Source: Mycolicibacterium sp. CH28
Lineage (GTDB): Bacteria; Actinomycetota; Actinomycetes; Mycobacteriales; Mycobacteriaceae
DNA: 64,000 nucleotides
NCBI RefSeq assembly: GCF_004745805.1
Contig: NZ_SRLQ01000001.1
Location: 372,001-436,000 of the forward strand
Direction: 5' to 3'
The notes below the pieces were generated by a model. That model saw only the letters and a list, made by a program, of their open reading frames with translations, searched no databases and was not told where the DNA came from. Numbering within the stretch: position 1 is the stretch's first letter; each line of letters starts with the position of its first letter. Positions 52,000 through 62,882 of this stretch are shown here, one piece after another. A program made the translations under genes and the position numbers.

Positions 52000-52833
52000 T
52001 CAGGCCGACATCAGGCCGGACAGTTCGTCGGCCAACAGCGCCAACATCGGTGAGCAGCCGCTGTCCACCGTGACTGTCGCGAGGTCGTCGCCGCGGGTCG
52101 GCCCCTGGTTGACGATCGCGATGGGCAGCCCGACTAGCGCGGCGTGCCGCACGAAGCGGTAACCGGAGAACACCGTCAGCGACGAGCCGGCAACCAACAG
52201 TGCATCCGATTCGTCCACCAGCGAATAAGCCTGGGCCACAACCTCGCTGCGGACACTCTCGCCGAAGTAGACGATGTCGGGTTTGAGCATCCCGCCGCAG
52301 ACCGGGCAGTCGAGGAAGCGGAATGAGTCGGTGTCGGTGACGACGGCGTCGGCGTCGGGCGCCACGGCGATGCCGCCGACCCGCTCGGCGCGCTCAGCGA
52401 ATCCGGGATTGGCGGCCTCGAGCTGTTCGGCCAGCGCCGCACGCGACATCGTGTGGCCACAGTCCAGGCAGACCACCTGTGCGTAGGTGCCGTGCAGGTT
52501 GATGACGTTTCGGCTGCCGGCCTTGGTGTGCAGTAAGTCGACGTTCTGGGTGATGATGCCGCTGACGACACCCGCGCGCTCCAGTTCGGCCAGCGCCCGA
52601 TGCCCGGCGTTGGGCATCGTCTGGGCCATGTGCCGCCAGCCCAGGTGGTTGCGCGCCCAGTACCGCTGCCGGAATGCGCGGCTGGAGGTGAACTGCCGGA
52701 TCGTCATCGGGTTGGCCGGGGGCGAGTCCGGGCCGCGGTAGTCGGGAATCCCCGAGTCGGTGGAGATCCCCGCGCCGGTCAGAACCGCGACGCGCCGGCC
52801 GGTCAACAGGGCGACGAGTTCGGGAGCCTCCAT
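52000..52833 (-). CDS. Sir2-family NAD-dependent protein deacylase
   Basis: A 277-residue sirtuin that removes acyl groups from lysines using NAD. GAGISTDSGIPDYRGPD (residues ~20-36), TQNVDLLH, and the catalytic His in NLHGTYAQV are intact. The zinc site is Cys-x2-Cys (VCLDCG) and Cys-x2-Cys (CPVCGG). The PDYRGP variant in place of PxFR points to class II, SIRT4-like, rather than the CobB class. TACTCT seven bases before ATG 52833 suggests a leaderless transcript. It lies between proB and nadE, where M. tuberculosis has no gene as I recall the order. Confidence 0.9.
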   Translation of the reverse strand: MEAPELVALLTGRRVAVLTGAGISTDSGIPDYRGPDSPPANPMTIRQFTSSRAFRQRYWARNHLGWRHMAQTMPNAGHRALAELERAGVVSGIITQNVDLLHTKAGSRNVINLHGTYAQVVCLDCGHTMSRAALAEQLEAANPGFAERAERVGGIAVAPDADAVVTDTDSFRFLDCPVCGGMLKPDIVYFGESVRSEVVAQAYSLVDESDALLVAGSSLTVFSGYRFVRHAALVGLPIAIVNQGPTRGDDLATVTVDSGCSPMLALLADELSGLMSA

Positions 52834-52840
52834 GCAATCC

Positions 52841-52846
52841 AGAGTA
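52841..52846 (-). promoter_or_regulatory. -10 box of the Sir2 gene, leaderless arrangement
   Basis: TACTCT on the minus strand is followed by seven bases and then the ATG at 52833. This is the same geometry as at valS and ndk. No -35 is apparent. Confidence 0.5.
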
Positions 52847-52863
52847 GGTGTACGCGGGCCGGC

Positions 52864-53442
52864 TCAGCCGAAGTCGGTGAACGGGCTGATGGCGTCGCGG
52901 GCGAACTGGGCGACGTTGACCGTCGGGTTGCCATCGGGGTAGCTGACCGTGGCCAACAGGTTGGCCCCGGCGTCGACGAAGTCGCCGTCGGCCCGGTCCT
53001 GGTGGGTCGTCGAGGTGACCAGGATGATGCCCGACGTGCCGGCCTGCTTGGCCAGCGGCACCGAGAATTGGGCGTTCTGCACGGTGCTGTTGGCCTTGTC
53101 CTCCACGATGATCCGGCTGTCGGGAAAGCCCAGCATCGTCAGCATGCGGTGCATCTGGGACGCCTCGGTCTTGCCATTCTGCGGGTTACCGCCGGTCACG
53201 ATGATCGGCGACTGTGGGAAGAACTGGGCCACGGCCAGACCGGTCAGCACCCGGCGGCGCAGGATCATCCGCATCGAGCCGTCGGGCTGCAGACCAAATC
53301 CGAGCACGACGATGGCCGGCTTGGAGAAGTCCTTGGGTGCGGTTGCCGGTGCCGCCTGGGCCAGCGCCGGAACGAACTCGCCGAGGACGACGGCGACAAC
53401 GAGGAGCAGTGCGCCGCAGGCGGCTTTCCATCGACGTCGCAC
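52864..53442 (-). CDS. YdcF/SanA-family (DUF218) exported protein
   Basis: A 192-residue protein with an N-terminal signal or anchor helix (residues ~5-30, RRRWKAACGALLLVVAVVLG). The DUF218 domain follows: PAIVVLGFGLQPDGSM, RVLTGLAVAQFFPQSPIIVTGG, RIIVEDKANSTVQNAQF and TSTTHQDRA. The family is linked to envelope integrity (ElyC, SanA), but the activity is unknown. GTG 53442 has GGAGGA immediately upstream and begins the signal sequence, so I prefer it to the longer frame starting at 53625. Confidence 0.82.
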   Translation of the reverse strand: MRRRWKAACGALLLVVAVVLGEFVPALAQAAPATAPKDFSKPAIVVLGFGLQPDGSMRMILRRRVLTGLAVAQFFPQSPIIVTGGNPQNGKTEASQMHRMLTMLGFPDSRIIVEDKANSTVQNAQFSVPLAKQAGTSGIILVTSTTHQDRADGDFVDAGANLLATVSYPDGNPTVNVAQFARDAISPFTDFG

Positions 53443-53606
53443 GCTTCCTCCGCAGCTGTCGAACCATGTTGCAATGCTGTGGAGGTCATCGTGTGGGTGC
53501 GCGCTGACGTTACCGTCAGAGCCGCTCCCAGTCCGCCCGGGCTGGTGGACACGCTCGACGTGGGTGGTCTTCGTTCCGGCGGGTGAGCCTCGGGCGACAA
53601 TGGGGC

Positions 53607-55649
<2,043 letters not shown>

Positions 55650-55662
55650 TCGGCGGCTGACC

Positions 55663-57060
55663 TCAGGTGCCGGCAAGCTCGGTGCCGGGGAGTAGATGAC
55701 GCTGGCCACGGTCGGCATCGAGGACGACGTTGCCACGGACGGTGACGTTCTCTCCTATCCGCCAGTCGCCGCGGATGGACAGGGAGGTCGCGCCACACAG
55801 TGATAGGGCGGTCGCCATCCTCGCCTCGAAATCGCCGATCAGGCCGAAGAACTGGGGGTCGAGGTCCACACTGGGCAGCATGTCGCAGACGGCGCGCAAC
55901 CGGTGGTCCGGTCGCAGCTCGTAGACGTCTGATCGAATCAGAGCCAAGTCGTTGGTGGTCTTGACAGGCATAAACCGTTCCCGCTCGACCTCGATGGCCG
56001 TGGAAGTATCGAAGACCGAGATCGCTGCTCCGACAGCAGATTCGATCTGAATGATTCGCGGACTCTGCGGATCACTGGGGTCGACGTTCTTCTCGTTTCG
56101 AATCAGCGGTAGATCCAGGACGCCGGCATTGCGGTCCAGCGCGCTCCGCAGGGCGCGGAGATCGAACCACATGTTGTTGGTGTTTAGGTACCGGTGAACC
56201 GAGCGATCGGACGCGACGGAGTAGTCGTCGGGATCGATCTGGGCGCTCTCGCGCAGTACGAGCCGGCCGTCGGCACGGCGGATGACGAAGTGCCCACCCT
56301 TGACGTCGGCCGCGGTGCGCCGGCACACCTCGGCCGCGCAGGAGGCACCACTCGCGGCGAACCACGCCATCATCGCCGGATCCGGGTAGGCGCCAAGATT
56401 GTCCGCGTTCGACACCGACGCGTACCGATAGCCGAGATCGATCAGCACGTCGAGTACGCCAGAGGTGTCGATGGCGGTGAACAGATCCGCGTGGCCGGGG
56501 GGACACCACTCCAGCTCAGGATCGGCCGGCCAGGTGACGGGCGCCAGGTCGTCAATGGTGAGCTTGGGTTCGCGATTCTGAACGAAGCCGAGCGGCAGGC
56601 CGTCGACGCGGAGATCGGGATACGCACTGAGCGCGTCGAGGGTGTCCCGATGGGTCCGGAAGCTGTCCATGAACAACACGGGCAAGCCCACATCGAGCTC
56701 TGTCCGGACATGGCGGATCTGATGTGCGATCAGGTCGAGGAAGCTCAGTCCGTCTTTGACGGGCAGCAGGGATTTGGCTTTGTCCATGCCCATCGTCGTA
56801 CCCAGACCGCCGTTGAGCTTGATCACGACCGTGGCCGACGCGGCGGCGCGCAAGCTCTCAGCGTCGAAATCGAGGTGGTCGACGTGCGTGATGTTCTCCA
56901 GCGGTGTGATGTCGGACTCCGGAATGAGTCCGCACGACCCCTCTTCGAGTTGTCGGTAGAACGACGAGAACACCCGGATCGCCTGTTCCGGAACCCCGGC
57001 GTCGCGCATCTTGTGCTGAGCGGCTGAGAGGTTGCGGCTTGAAACCGAAATGCCCTGCAT
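55663..57060 (-). CDS. Eukaryote-type UTP-glucose-1-phosphate uridylyltransferase (UDPGP family)
   Basis: A 465-residue nucleotidyltransferase that makes a UDP-sugar from UTP and a sugar 1-phosphate. The signature VIKLNGGLGTTMGMDKAKSLLPVKDGLSFLDLI, the LPVLFMDSFRTHRDT segment and WCPPGHADLF with SNADNLGA match the UDPGP family of eukaryotic UGPases, unlike the unrelated bacterial GalU. The C-terminal ~60 residues form a short beta-helix (RGDWRIGENVTVRGNVVLDA). ATG 57060 has AGGGGAGA upstream; ATG 57102, overlapping the SIS stop by four bases, is the alternative. It is the last gene of the sugar operon. Confidence 0.85.
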   Translation of the reverse strand: MQGISVSSRNLSAAQHKMRDAGVPEQAIRVFSSFYRQLEEGSCGLIPESDITPLENITHVDHLDFDAESLRAAASATVVIKLNGGLGTTMGMDKAKSLLPVKDGLSFLDLIAHQIRHVRTELDVGLPVLFMDSFRTHRDTLDALSAYPDLRVDGLPLGFVQNREPKLTIDDLAPVTWPADPELEWCPPGHADLFTAIDTSGVLDVLIDLGYRYASVSNADNLGAYPDPAMMAWFAASGASCAAEVCRRTAADVKGGHFVIRRADGRLVLRESAQIDPDDYSVASDRSVHRYLNTNNMWFDLRALRSALDRNAGVLDLPLIRNEKNVDPSDPQSPRIIQIESAVGAAISVFDTSTAIEVERERFMPVKTTNDLALIRSDVYELRPDHRLRAVCDMLPSVDLDPQFFGLIGDFEARMATALSLCGATSLSIRGDWRIGENVTVRGNVVLDADRGQRHLLPGTELAGT

Positions 57061-57098
57061 CGCGTGGTTGTCTCCCCTTGATCGATGGTCGCGTGCTG

Positions 57099-58070
57099 TC
57101 ATCCCGGCAGGGATGCCTGCCAGGCGCGCGCGGCGATGAGTTCTGGGACGAGTGTCTCGGTGAGAAGGCGGACATCGTCGCTCTCGTCACCCGGGTACCG
57201 CAGGGTCGCTGTGGCTGAGGGGAGTTCGCCGCCGACGCTGAGCACCGTGGTGCCCCGGGCCTGCGTCCATTCGAGCATCTGATCCTCCCATTTCGAGCCG
57301 GCGAATACCAGCATGGTGAGGGCGCTGTTCTTGGTGCGGTACACGTCGACATGGCTCCAATCGCCCGTCTCGCAGCCGATCGCCGCGCGGCGCGGCCCTT
57401 CCCTGAACATGAGCGCACCCTGTTGGGCGGAGGCGAACCGGTGCGCAGGGGCGCACAGCTGAATCTCGTCCGGCCCGAGAAGCAGATCAGAAAGCCCAGG
57501 GCGCCAATCGGATTCCGTCGACAGCAAGGTATCGCTCGCCCGCGCGGCGGCCTCGATGGCGGTGGTCACCGGCGTGATGGGTGCATCAGTGAGCGTGCAT
57601 TCCAGTGCCAGGAACAGTGCCAGTGTGTGCTGGTAGCTTCGACAGGCGACCCCGCCGGCCTCGACGTCCGCCGACAATTCGACCACCGCGTCGCATTTCG
57701 TGGTGATTGCCGAACCCGGCGTGTTCGTCAGTGCCACCGTCGTAACGGCGGGGTCGAGGCGTTCGAGGGCATCCAGCGTCTCGACCGATCCACCCGATGC
57801 GGATGTGAGAACGACGAGGGTATCGGCCCCCCATGCGGGAAGCAGTTCGGAGGAGGCGATCTCCGAGACGGCGGTGATCCCTCGTGCCCGGAGCCGGGCC
57901 GCCGCGGTCCCGGCCGCGTACGCCGACGAGCCCATACCCAGGAACACCACCCGCGACACATCAGCGGGAACGACCCCCGACCACGGGTTGCGTTGGCCCA
58001 GAGCATCAGCCAGCGCCGCCAGCATCTCGGGCTTGCGGGCGAGATCTTGGGCGAACTTGTCGGCGTCCAT
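57099..58070 (-). CDS. SIS-domain sugar isomerase (GlmS isomerase-domain-like)
   Basis: A 323-residue protein made of two SIS folds like the isomerase half of GlmS, without the glutaminase domain. VVFLGMGSSAYAAGTAAARL near residue 41 and LTSASGGSVETLDALERL near residue 88 are phosphosugar-binding loops. LALFLALECTL and the QGALMFREGPR helix lie in the second half. It probably isomerises or deaminates an amino-sugar phosphate such as GlcN-6-P. Its ATG shares a base with the kinase stop. Confidence 0.85.
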   Translation of the reverse strand: MDADKFAQDLARKPEMLAALADALGQRNPWSGVVPADVSRVVFLGMGSSAYAAGTAAARLRARGITAVSEIASSELLPAWGADTLVVLTSASGGSVETLDALERLDPAVTTVALTNTPGSAITTKCDAVVELSADVEAGGVACRSYQHTLALFLALECTLTDAPITPVTTAIEAAARASDTLLSTESDWRPGLSDLLLGPDEIQLCAPAHRFASAQQGALMFREGPRRAAIGCETGDWSHVDVYRTKNSALTMLVFAGSKWEDQMLEWTQARGTTVLSVGGELPSATATLRYPGDESDDVRLLTETLVPELIAARAWQASLPG

Positions 58071-59275
58071 CAGGAAACTCCTCCTAGGAGTGCGGGCAAT
58101 GCCAGATCTGGTACGTACATCCAGCGCGGTAGATGCTTTGCGGCGTAGATGATCTCACGCAGAACCTGTTGTAACCGAAGGGCGTTCACAACGTCGTCGC
58201 CAAGAAGCAGGTCGGCGTGGCCGCGGTGGGCGATCCTGGCCGTGTACGCCCTCAGGAATGCGGATCGTCCGGACAGGTCGGCGCGGGCAAGGGTTTCCGG
58301 GTCCAGATCGTGCTTGGTGGCGGCGACGATCGTAACGTGGGCCAGCGATTGCAGCATGCCCGCGACGTCGAGCGCCGCCGGCACGGGCAATGCCTGCTCG
58401 GCGGGGGGAAGCACCGGGTTGCCGTCGAAATCGGTCACCACGAATCGGTTCTGTGCCTTCAGGATCTGGCCGACGTGTAAGTCGCCGTGGGCGGCGAGAA
58501 TGGGAACGCCCTCCAATTCGGCGAGGGTCCCCAGGAGATGCTCCACATCGGCTCGACGCTCGTCCAGGAGCGCAGCCGTCGCCGGGCTGGCCACTGTGCG
58601 GGCCACGGCCAGCGTGTCGAATGCCGCGTCGCGCCAGCGGCGCGCATCGCCGGCGCTGGACTCGGTGGCGGTGCCTGCCAGGGCGGCGTGCAGGTCGGCG
58701 ATTGTCTCTCCGACCGCGGTCCACGCCGCCGTGATGGTGGTCATGTCGTCGTCGCGGGCCCCGGCGACGGCGAGATCGACGGCCCACGTCCAACCGTCGA
58801 CCGCGCCGGGAAGGTATCCGGTGACGGTGGCGAGGAGGGTGGCCTCTCCGTCGTCGGGTTGCCAGGTGACGATTCCCCAAACGGGTGGCATCGCGGTGAA
58901 TCCGGCGGCATGTAGCGTCGAGAGCCGGGCGGGTGCGGGATGCGGGCCCGGCAGGAGGTGGGTGGCCCACTTCGCGACGGCGTGATCGCCGACGATCACG
59001 GATTCGTTCGTCTGGTCGACGGTGATCGCTTGCTCGCCGGCGCAGCGGGTCGGCGGGGCCCAGGAAGTGACGGTGAAACGTCCCCGTGTGGATCGCTCGT
59101 GCCCGGTGGTGAGCAGGTGGACGAGCGCCTCGGCGACCCCGTCGCCTAGTTGGGCCCGGTGCCACTCGCCGTCCACGAGAAGCGCTGGTACGGCCGATAA
59201 GCCACCATCGCGCGGGACGACGGCAAGTGCATGCCGCTCGCCGAGTTCAAGCAGATCGGTGGGGTGAAGTGGCAC
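58070..59275 (-). CDS. Maltokinase / glucosamine-kinase-like aminoglycoside-phosphotransferase fold protein
   Basis: A 401-residue sugar kinase with the mycobacterial maltokinase-type N-terminal cap (residues ~1-90) and a kinase C-lobe. The catalytic loop HGDLHVGQIL is at 263-272 and the metal-binding TDFDGNP at 281-287. The C-terminus has REIIYAAKHLPRWMYVPD, which I associate with the actinobacterial glucosamine kinases described as maltokinase relatives. Next to an SIS isomerase and a UDP-sugar pyrophosphorylase, GlcN is a sensible substrate, but maltose or another hexose is not excluded. It begins three bases after the glycosyltransferase stop. Confidence 0.8.
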   Translation of the reverse strand: MPLHPTDLLELGERHALAVVPRDGGLSAVPALLVDGEWHRAQLGDGVAEALVHLLTTGHERSTRGRFTVTSWAPPTRCAGEQAITVDQTNESVIVGDHAVAKWATHLLPGPHPAPARLSTLHAAGFTAMPPVWGIVTWQPDDGEATLLATVTGYLPGAVDGWTWAVDLAVAGARDDDMTTITAAWTAVGETIADLHAALAGTATESSAGDARRWRDAAFDTLAVARTVASPATAALLDERRADVEHLLGTLAELEGVPILAAHGDLHVGQILKAQNRFVVTDFDGNPVLPPAEQALPVPAALDVAGMLQSLAHVTIVAATKHDLDPETLARADLSGRSAFLRAYTARIAHRGHADLLLGDDVVNALRLQQVLREIIYAAKHLPRWMYVPDLALPALLGGVS

Positions 59276-59278
59276 CGA

Positions 59279-60592
59279 TCAAGCCGTCGCCGTGCGGTGT
59301 GCCAGCCCGACGCGCTCGATGACGTCGGCGGCTGCGCTCAGCCCGTCGCGGTCGCGTACCGCCGCGCCGATCTGGTCGACCCTGGTGCGCATCTCGGCGT
59401 CGGTGAGAACTCGTTCGAGTGCCTCGACGAGCTGGTCGTCGGCAAAGTGGTAGGTATCCAGTCGGATACCGAGACCCAGCTCGTCGATGCGTTGGGCATT
59501 TTCGTACTGGTCCCAGAACAGGGGCAACACGATCATCGGCTTGCCGAAGTGCAGAGCCTCGGTGGTGGTGTTGTTACCGCCGTGCGAGATCACCGCGTCG
59601 ACCAGCGGGATGATGCGTGTCTGGGGAAGCATCTGCTCACCCACCATGTTGTCGGCGAGCTGAATCTGGTCTGCGCATGGGCCCTTGCTGACGATGAACC
59701 GGTGCGGAGTCCGGGCGAGCAGATCGACCAGCCGTTGCATGAGCGAAACATCGGCCGCACCGAGGGATCCCAGCGACAGGTAGACCAGGGCGCTGCCCTC
59801 CGGGCGGTCGGCCATTGCGGTGGGCAACTCGTACTCGTCATCGGTCTCGCGAATGCTCGAGTCGACCCGTGTCCAGGTGCCGTCCAGCGGACGACGGTCG
59901 GTGTAATCGGCTTCCTGCGGGTAGATGTAGATCGTTGCAGCGTTCGTGCGCGGCATGAACTCCAGATCGGGTAGCGGCGTGCTGCCCTGGGCCTGGACCC
60001 ACGTGTCGAACTCTTCCCACATCGGCCGGATGGTCGAGTCGAATTCGGCACGGTAGGCCGCCCACTCGGACCGGTCGTCGCTGGGAAGGCCGGAAAAGGG
60101 TGGCGGGACATCGGGTCCCGGAACCTCCAGCGGGCTGCAGGAGATGACTCGAACGAAGGGCTTCCCCGCTGTGGTCAGTGCTGGGAACAGCACCACGTTG
60201 TCCTCGACGATGACATCGGGTTGGTGTTTTGCGATGATCTCGCGCAGTCGAGGCTCGCAGTACTTGGCGCCGTCGATGAGGGCTTGGTAGGTCGGCTTGA
60301 TGAATGTGGCGATCTGTTCGATCGTCGGCTTGGCGAATTCCGGTGCGGTCTCGGCGATGAAGTTCGTCCAGAACTGACCGGCATCCTCCTCGCCCGCATC
60401 GGCGGCGGGTTCGGCGAGATCGACGAGTTCCTCGACGAACCCGAACCGGCCGATCTTTCCGACCCAGGATGACTCTGCCGCGAAGACGATTCGGTGTCCG
60501 CGGTCCCGGAGTTTGGCGGCGATCCCAATGCACTGATTTGTTGGCCCGTAGGCTGATTCGGGCCAGAACATGATCGTCAACTTGGTGCTCAT
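59279..60592 (-). CDS. GT1 (MGT/UGT-type) glycosyltransferase
   Basis: A 437-residue GT-B fold enzyme that moves a sugar from a nucleotide sugar to a small acceptor. The N-terminal acceptor domain starts FWPESAYGPTNQCIGIAAKLRDRGH. The C-terminal donor site includes LVYLSLGSLG near residue 270 and DAVISHGGNNTTTEALHFGKPMIVLPLFWDQYENAQRI near 335, where HGGNN replaces the commoner HGG.GT. ATG 60592 overlaps the TetR gene by four bases. The acceptor may be a secondary metabolite, lipid or xenobiotic; nothing in the sequence decides. Confidence 0.87.
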   Translation of the reverse strand: MSTKLTIMFWPESAYGPTNQCIGIAAKLRDRGHRIVFAAESSWVGKIGRFGFVEELVDLAEPAADAGEEDAGQFWTNFIAETAPEFAKPTIEQIATFIKPTYQALIDGAKYCEPRLREIIAKHQPDVIVEDNVVLFPALTTAGKPFVRVISCSPLEVPGPDVPPPFSGLPSDDRSEWAAYRAEFDSTIRPMWEEFDTWVQAQGSTPLPDLEFMPRTNAATIYIYPQEADYTDRRPLDGTWTRVDSSIRETDDEYELPTAMADRPEGSALVYLSLGSLGAADVSLMQRLVDLLARTPHRFIVSKGPCADQIQLADNMVGEQMLPQTRIIPLVDAVISHGGNNTTTEALHFGKPMIVLPLFWDQYENAQRIDELGLGIRLDTYHFADDQLVEALERVLTDAEMRTRVDQIGAAVRDRDGLSAAADVIERVGLAHRTATA

Positions 60593-61212
60593 GGGCGGTT
60601 GCTCTCGTTTGGTGATGTGCGGGGGAGTGGGTGACCGGTTGCTACCCGGGCATAGTCAAGTATCAGCTCGATCGATCCGTCGGCGTCGAGGCTGGGATGG
60701 CGTGCGACCATGCGGTAGCCGTACGCGTCCTCAAGCGCCACGATATTTCGCGCGATGGTCAGGGACGGCGATGCGAGTGTGAATTGTCCCTGTGCTGCAC
60801 CAGATTCCAATATCACCTGATACATCGCAACCTGGCGGTCGAAAAGCGCGGTGAGAAGCACGCCGTAGGTCGGGTAACGACCCGCCGCGCCGCCCAGTTC
60901 GCACAGCAGCTTCACCGCCGGATCATCGGAGTCGACGGGGAGTCCGGATTCGATGGTCACGACGAGCCGGCGGTCGGGTTCGGCGATCCCCTCAATGGCT
61001 CTGAGTCGCTCGTCGTAGAAGCGCTCCATGCCGGCGCGATTGGCCTCGACCAACAAGCTCTGGACGTCGGGAAAGTGATACAGAACTGCGCCGGAGGTCA
61101 ATCCGGCCTCCGCCGCGACCTGCTTCAGCTGGACGTCGGCTCCGTGCTTCATCACTGCACGCTCCGCGGCTTGGAGGAGATTTGCGCGACGTTCGCTGCG
61201 GCTCACGGCCAC
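60589..61212 (-). CDS. TetR-family regulator, first gene of the sugar operon
   Basis: A 207-residue repressor. The helix-turn-helix spans residues ~10-55 (NLLQAAERAVMKHGADVQLKQVAAEAGLTSGAVLYHFPD), and the rest is an all-helical ligand domain. GTG 61212 is chosen because GAGGAGG lies eight bases upstream; the earlier GTG 61221 sits on the ribosome binding site itself. Being first in the operon, it probably autoregulates the glycosyltransferase/kinase genes and may also control the divergent FAD gene. The inverted repeat at 61277-61300 is a good operator candidate. Confidence 0.85.
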   Translation of the reverse strand: MAVSRSERRANLLQAAERAVMKHGADVQLKQVAAEAGLTSGAVLYHFPDVQSLLVEANRAGMERFYDERLRAIEGIAEPDRRLVVTIESGLPVDSDDPAVKLLCELGGAAGRYPTYGVLLTALFDRQVAMYQVILESGAAQGQFTLASPSLTIARNIVALEDAYGYRMVARHPSLDADGSIELILDYARVATGHPLPRTSPNESNRP

Positions 61213-61276
61213 ACCGGTCACCTCCTCGTCTTGGGTTGGGTGTCACTCTGCCAAAGATCTGGCCGATTCGGTACTA

Positions 61277-61313
61277 AATCTTGAACTTCTGCTCAAGTTT
61301 GGTTTAATCAACC
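61277..61313. promoter_or_regulatory. TetR operator overlapping the FAD-gene promoter
   Basis: AATCTTGA (61277-61284) and TCAAGTTT (61293-61300) form an inverted repeat with one mismatch and an eight-base spacer. A second small repeat, GGTT-TAATC-AACC, lies at 61301-61313. TTGAAC (61281-61286), 17 bp, TTAATC (61304-61309) gives a plus-strand promoter lying across both. A repressor bound here would block the FAD/ALDH genes and probably the tetR operon too. Confidence 0.55.
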
Positions 61314-61485
61314 ACCATCACGTGCATCTTTGGCGTGACGATTCCTTGAATCAGGATGCAGTATGTGTCGTCGACGTGCATACCTGAGTCTCGATGACAG
61401 ATTCCGGAGCCGCCATGAAAGCGCAGTCCAAGCAGCCAGTGGGCCGCCGCCGACCGCTGTCCCGCGTCGGCGCGGGCCCTCGGTC

Positions 61486-62871
61486 GTGAGCGACCGTCTG
61501 CTGCGCGACGCCGAGCCAAAGCCGGTGTGGTGGGAGGGCGTTGCCACCGGGCCGCACAGCGATCCGCTGGCCGGACCTGTTCGAGCAGATCTGGTGATCA
61601 TCGGCGCCGGCTACACCGGCCTGTGGGCGGCCATCGAGGCGCTGGGACAACAGCCGGGCCGTCGCGTCGTGATCCTCGAGCAGTCCTGGACCGGCTCGGC
61701 GGCGTCCGGGCGCAACGGTGGCTTCGTCTCGGAGTCCCTGACCCACGGCATCGCCCACGGCGAGGCCCGGTGGCCGGACGAACTCGATCAACTCGAGCGG
61801 TTGGGGCGCCAAAACGTAGCCGAGATCGCCGACTTCGTGGCCACCAATGGCATCGACGCCGACCTGCGGATGGTCGGCAAGACGACGATAGCTCGCACGC
61901 CGCATGAAGTGGCGGCCTTGCAGAGCGCGGTTGCGGCATACACCCGCCACGGTATCGAGGTCGAATTTCTTGACCGAGAACAGATTCGGGACGATGTCGA
62001 TTCGCCGCTGTTTCTGGCCGGATTGCGCATCCACGCCGGCGGCCTGGTCGATCCGGTGGCCCTGGTGCAGGGCTTGCGGCGGGTGGCGCAAGAGCGCGGG
62101 GCGGTCATCTACGAACAGACCCCGGCCACCGGCATCAGCCGGGCCGGTGAAGTCCTGACTGTCCGCACCCCGAATGGTGTCGTAACGACGAACCAAGTAC
62201 TGCTGGCGTCCAACGCCTTTCCGCCACTGCTGCGGCGCCTCAAAGCGTGGCTGCTGCCCGTCTACGACTACGTGCTGGCGACCGCCCCGCTGTCCGCACG
62301 ACAGCTCGCGTCGATCGGGTGGACGCAGAATCAGGGGCTCACCGATGCGGGCAACCAGTTCCATTACTTTCGCCGGACGCGTGATGACCGGATTGTCTGG
62401 GGCGGTTACGACGCGATCTACCACTTCGGTAACCGGGTCGCCCCCGAATTGGAGCAGCGCGATGCCTCGCACCTGTTGCTTGCCCGTCAGTTCCGCGAGA
62501 CATTCCCCCAGTTGGAAGACCTGCCGTTCACCCACCGGTGGGGTGGTGTCATCGACACCACCAGCCGATTCACCCCGATCTTCGGTACCGCGCACGGTGG
62601 CCGAGTTGCCTACGCCGTCGGATTCACCGGCCTCGGTGTGGCGTCGACCCGATTCGGTGCCCAGGTCGCACTCGATCTCCTCGCCGGGCGCAGCACCGAA
62701 CGCACCCGGTTGAAAGCCGTCACTGCCACCGCGGTCCCGTTCCCGCCCGAACCCCTGCGCTGGGCGGCGGTGGAGACGACGCGGGCCGCCCTGTCCCGCG
62801 AGGACGAAACCGGTCGCCGGGGCCCACTACTACGCACACTCGACCGATTCGGCGTGGGCTTCAACAGCTAA
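61486..62871 (+). CDS. PuuB-like FAD-dependent amine oxidase (DAO family)
   Basis: A 461-residue flavoprotein. The FAD-binding motif is LVIIGAGYTGLWAAIEAL near residue 37, with the Arg-containing SGRNGGFVSESLTHG near residue 75 as in gamma-glutamylputrescine oxidase. Later landmarks are ITGNFHYFRR-like NQFHYFRRTRDDRIVWGGYD and VGFTGLGVASTRFGAQVALDLL near the C-terminus. GTG 61486 starts the conserved part but has a poor ribosome binding site; ATG 61363, closer to the promoter, would add 41 unlikely residues. It lies 11 bases before an aminobutyraldehyde-dehydrogenase-like gene, which supports oxidation of a polyamine or its glutamyl derivative. Confidence 0.82.
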   Translation: MSDRLLRDAEPKPVWWEGVATGPHSDPLAGPVRADLVIIGAGYTGLWAAIEALGQQPGRRVVILEQSWTGSAASGRNGGFVSESLTHGIAHGEARWPDELDQLERLGRQNVAEIADFVATNGIDADLRMVGKTTIARTPHEVAALQSAVAAYTRHGIEVEFLDREQIRDDVDSPLFLAGLRIHAGGLVDPVALVQGLRRVAQERGAVIYEQTPATGISRAGEVLTVRTPNGVVTTNQVLLASNAFPPLLRRLKAWLLPVYDYVLATAPLSARQLASIGWTQNQGLTDAGNQFHYFRRTRDDRIVWGGYDAIYHFGNRVAPELEQRDASHLLLARQFRETFPQLEDLPFTHRWGGVIDTTSRFTPIFGTAHGGRVAYAVGFTGLGVASTRFGAQVALDLLAGRSTERTRLKAVTATAVPFPPEPLRWAAVETTRAALSREDETGRRGPLLRTLDRFGVGFNS

Positions 62872-62882
62872 GGAGTACGTGC

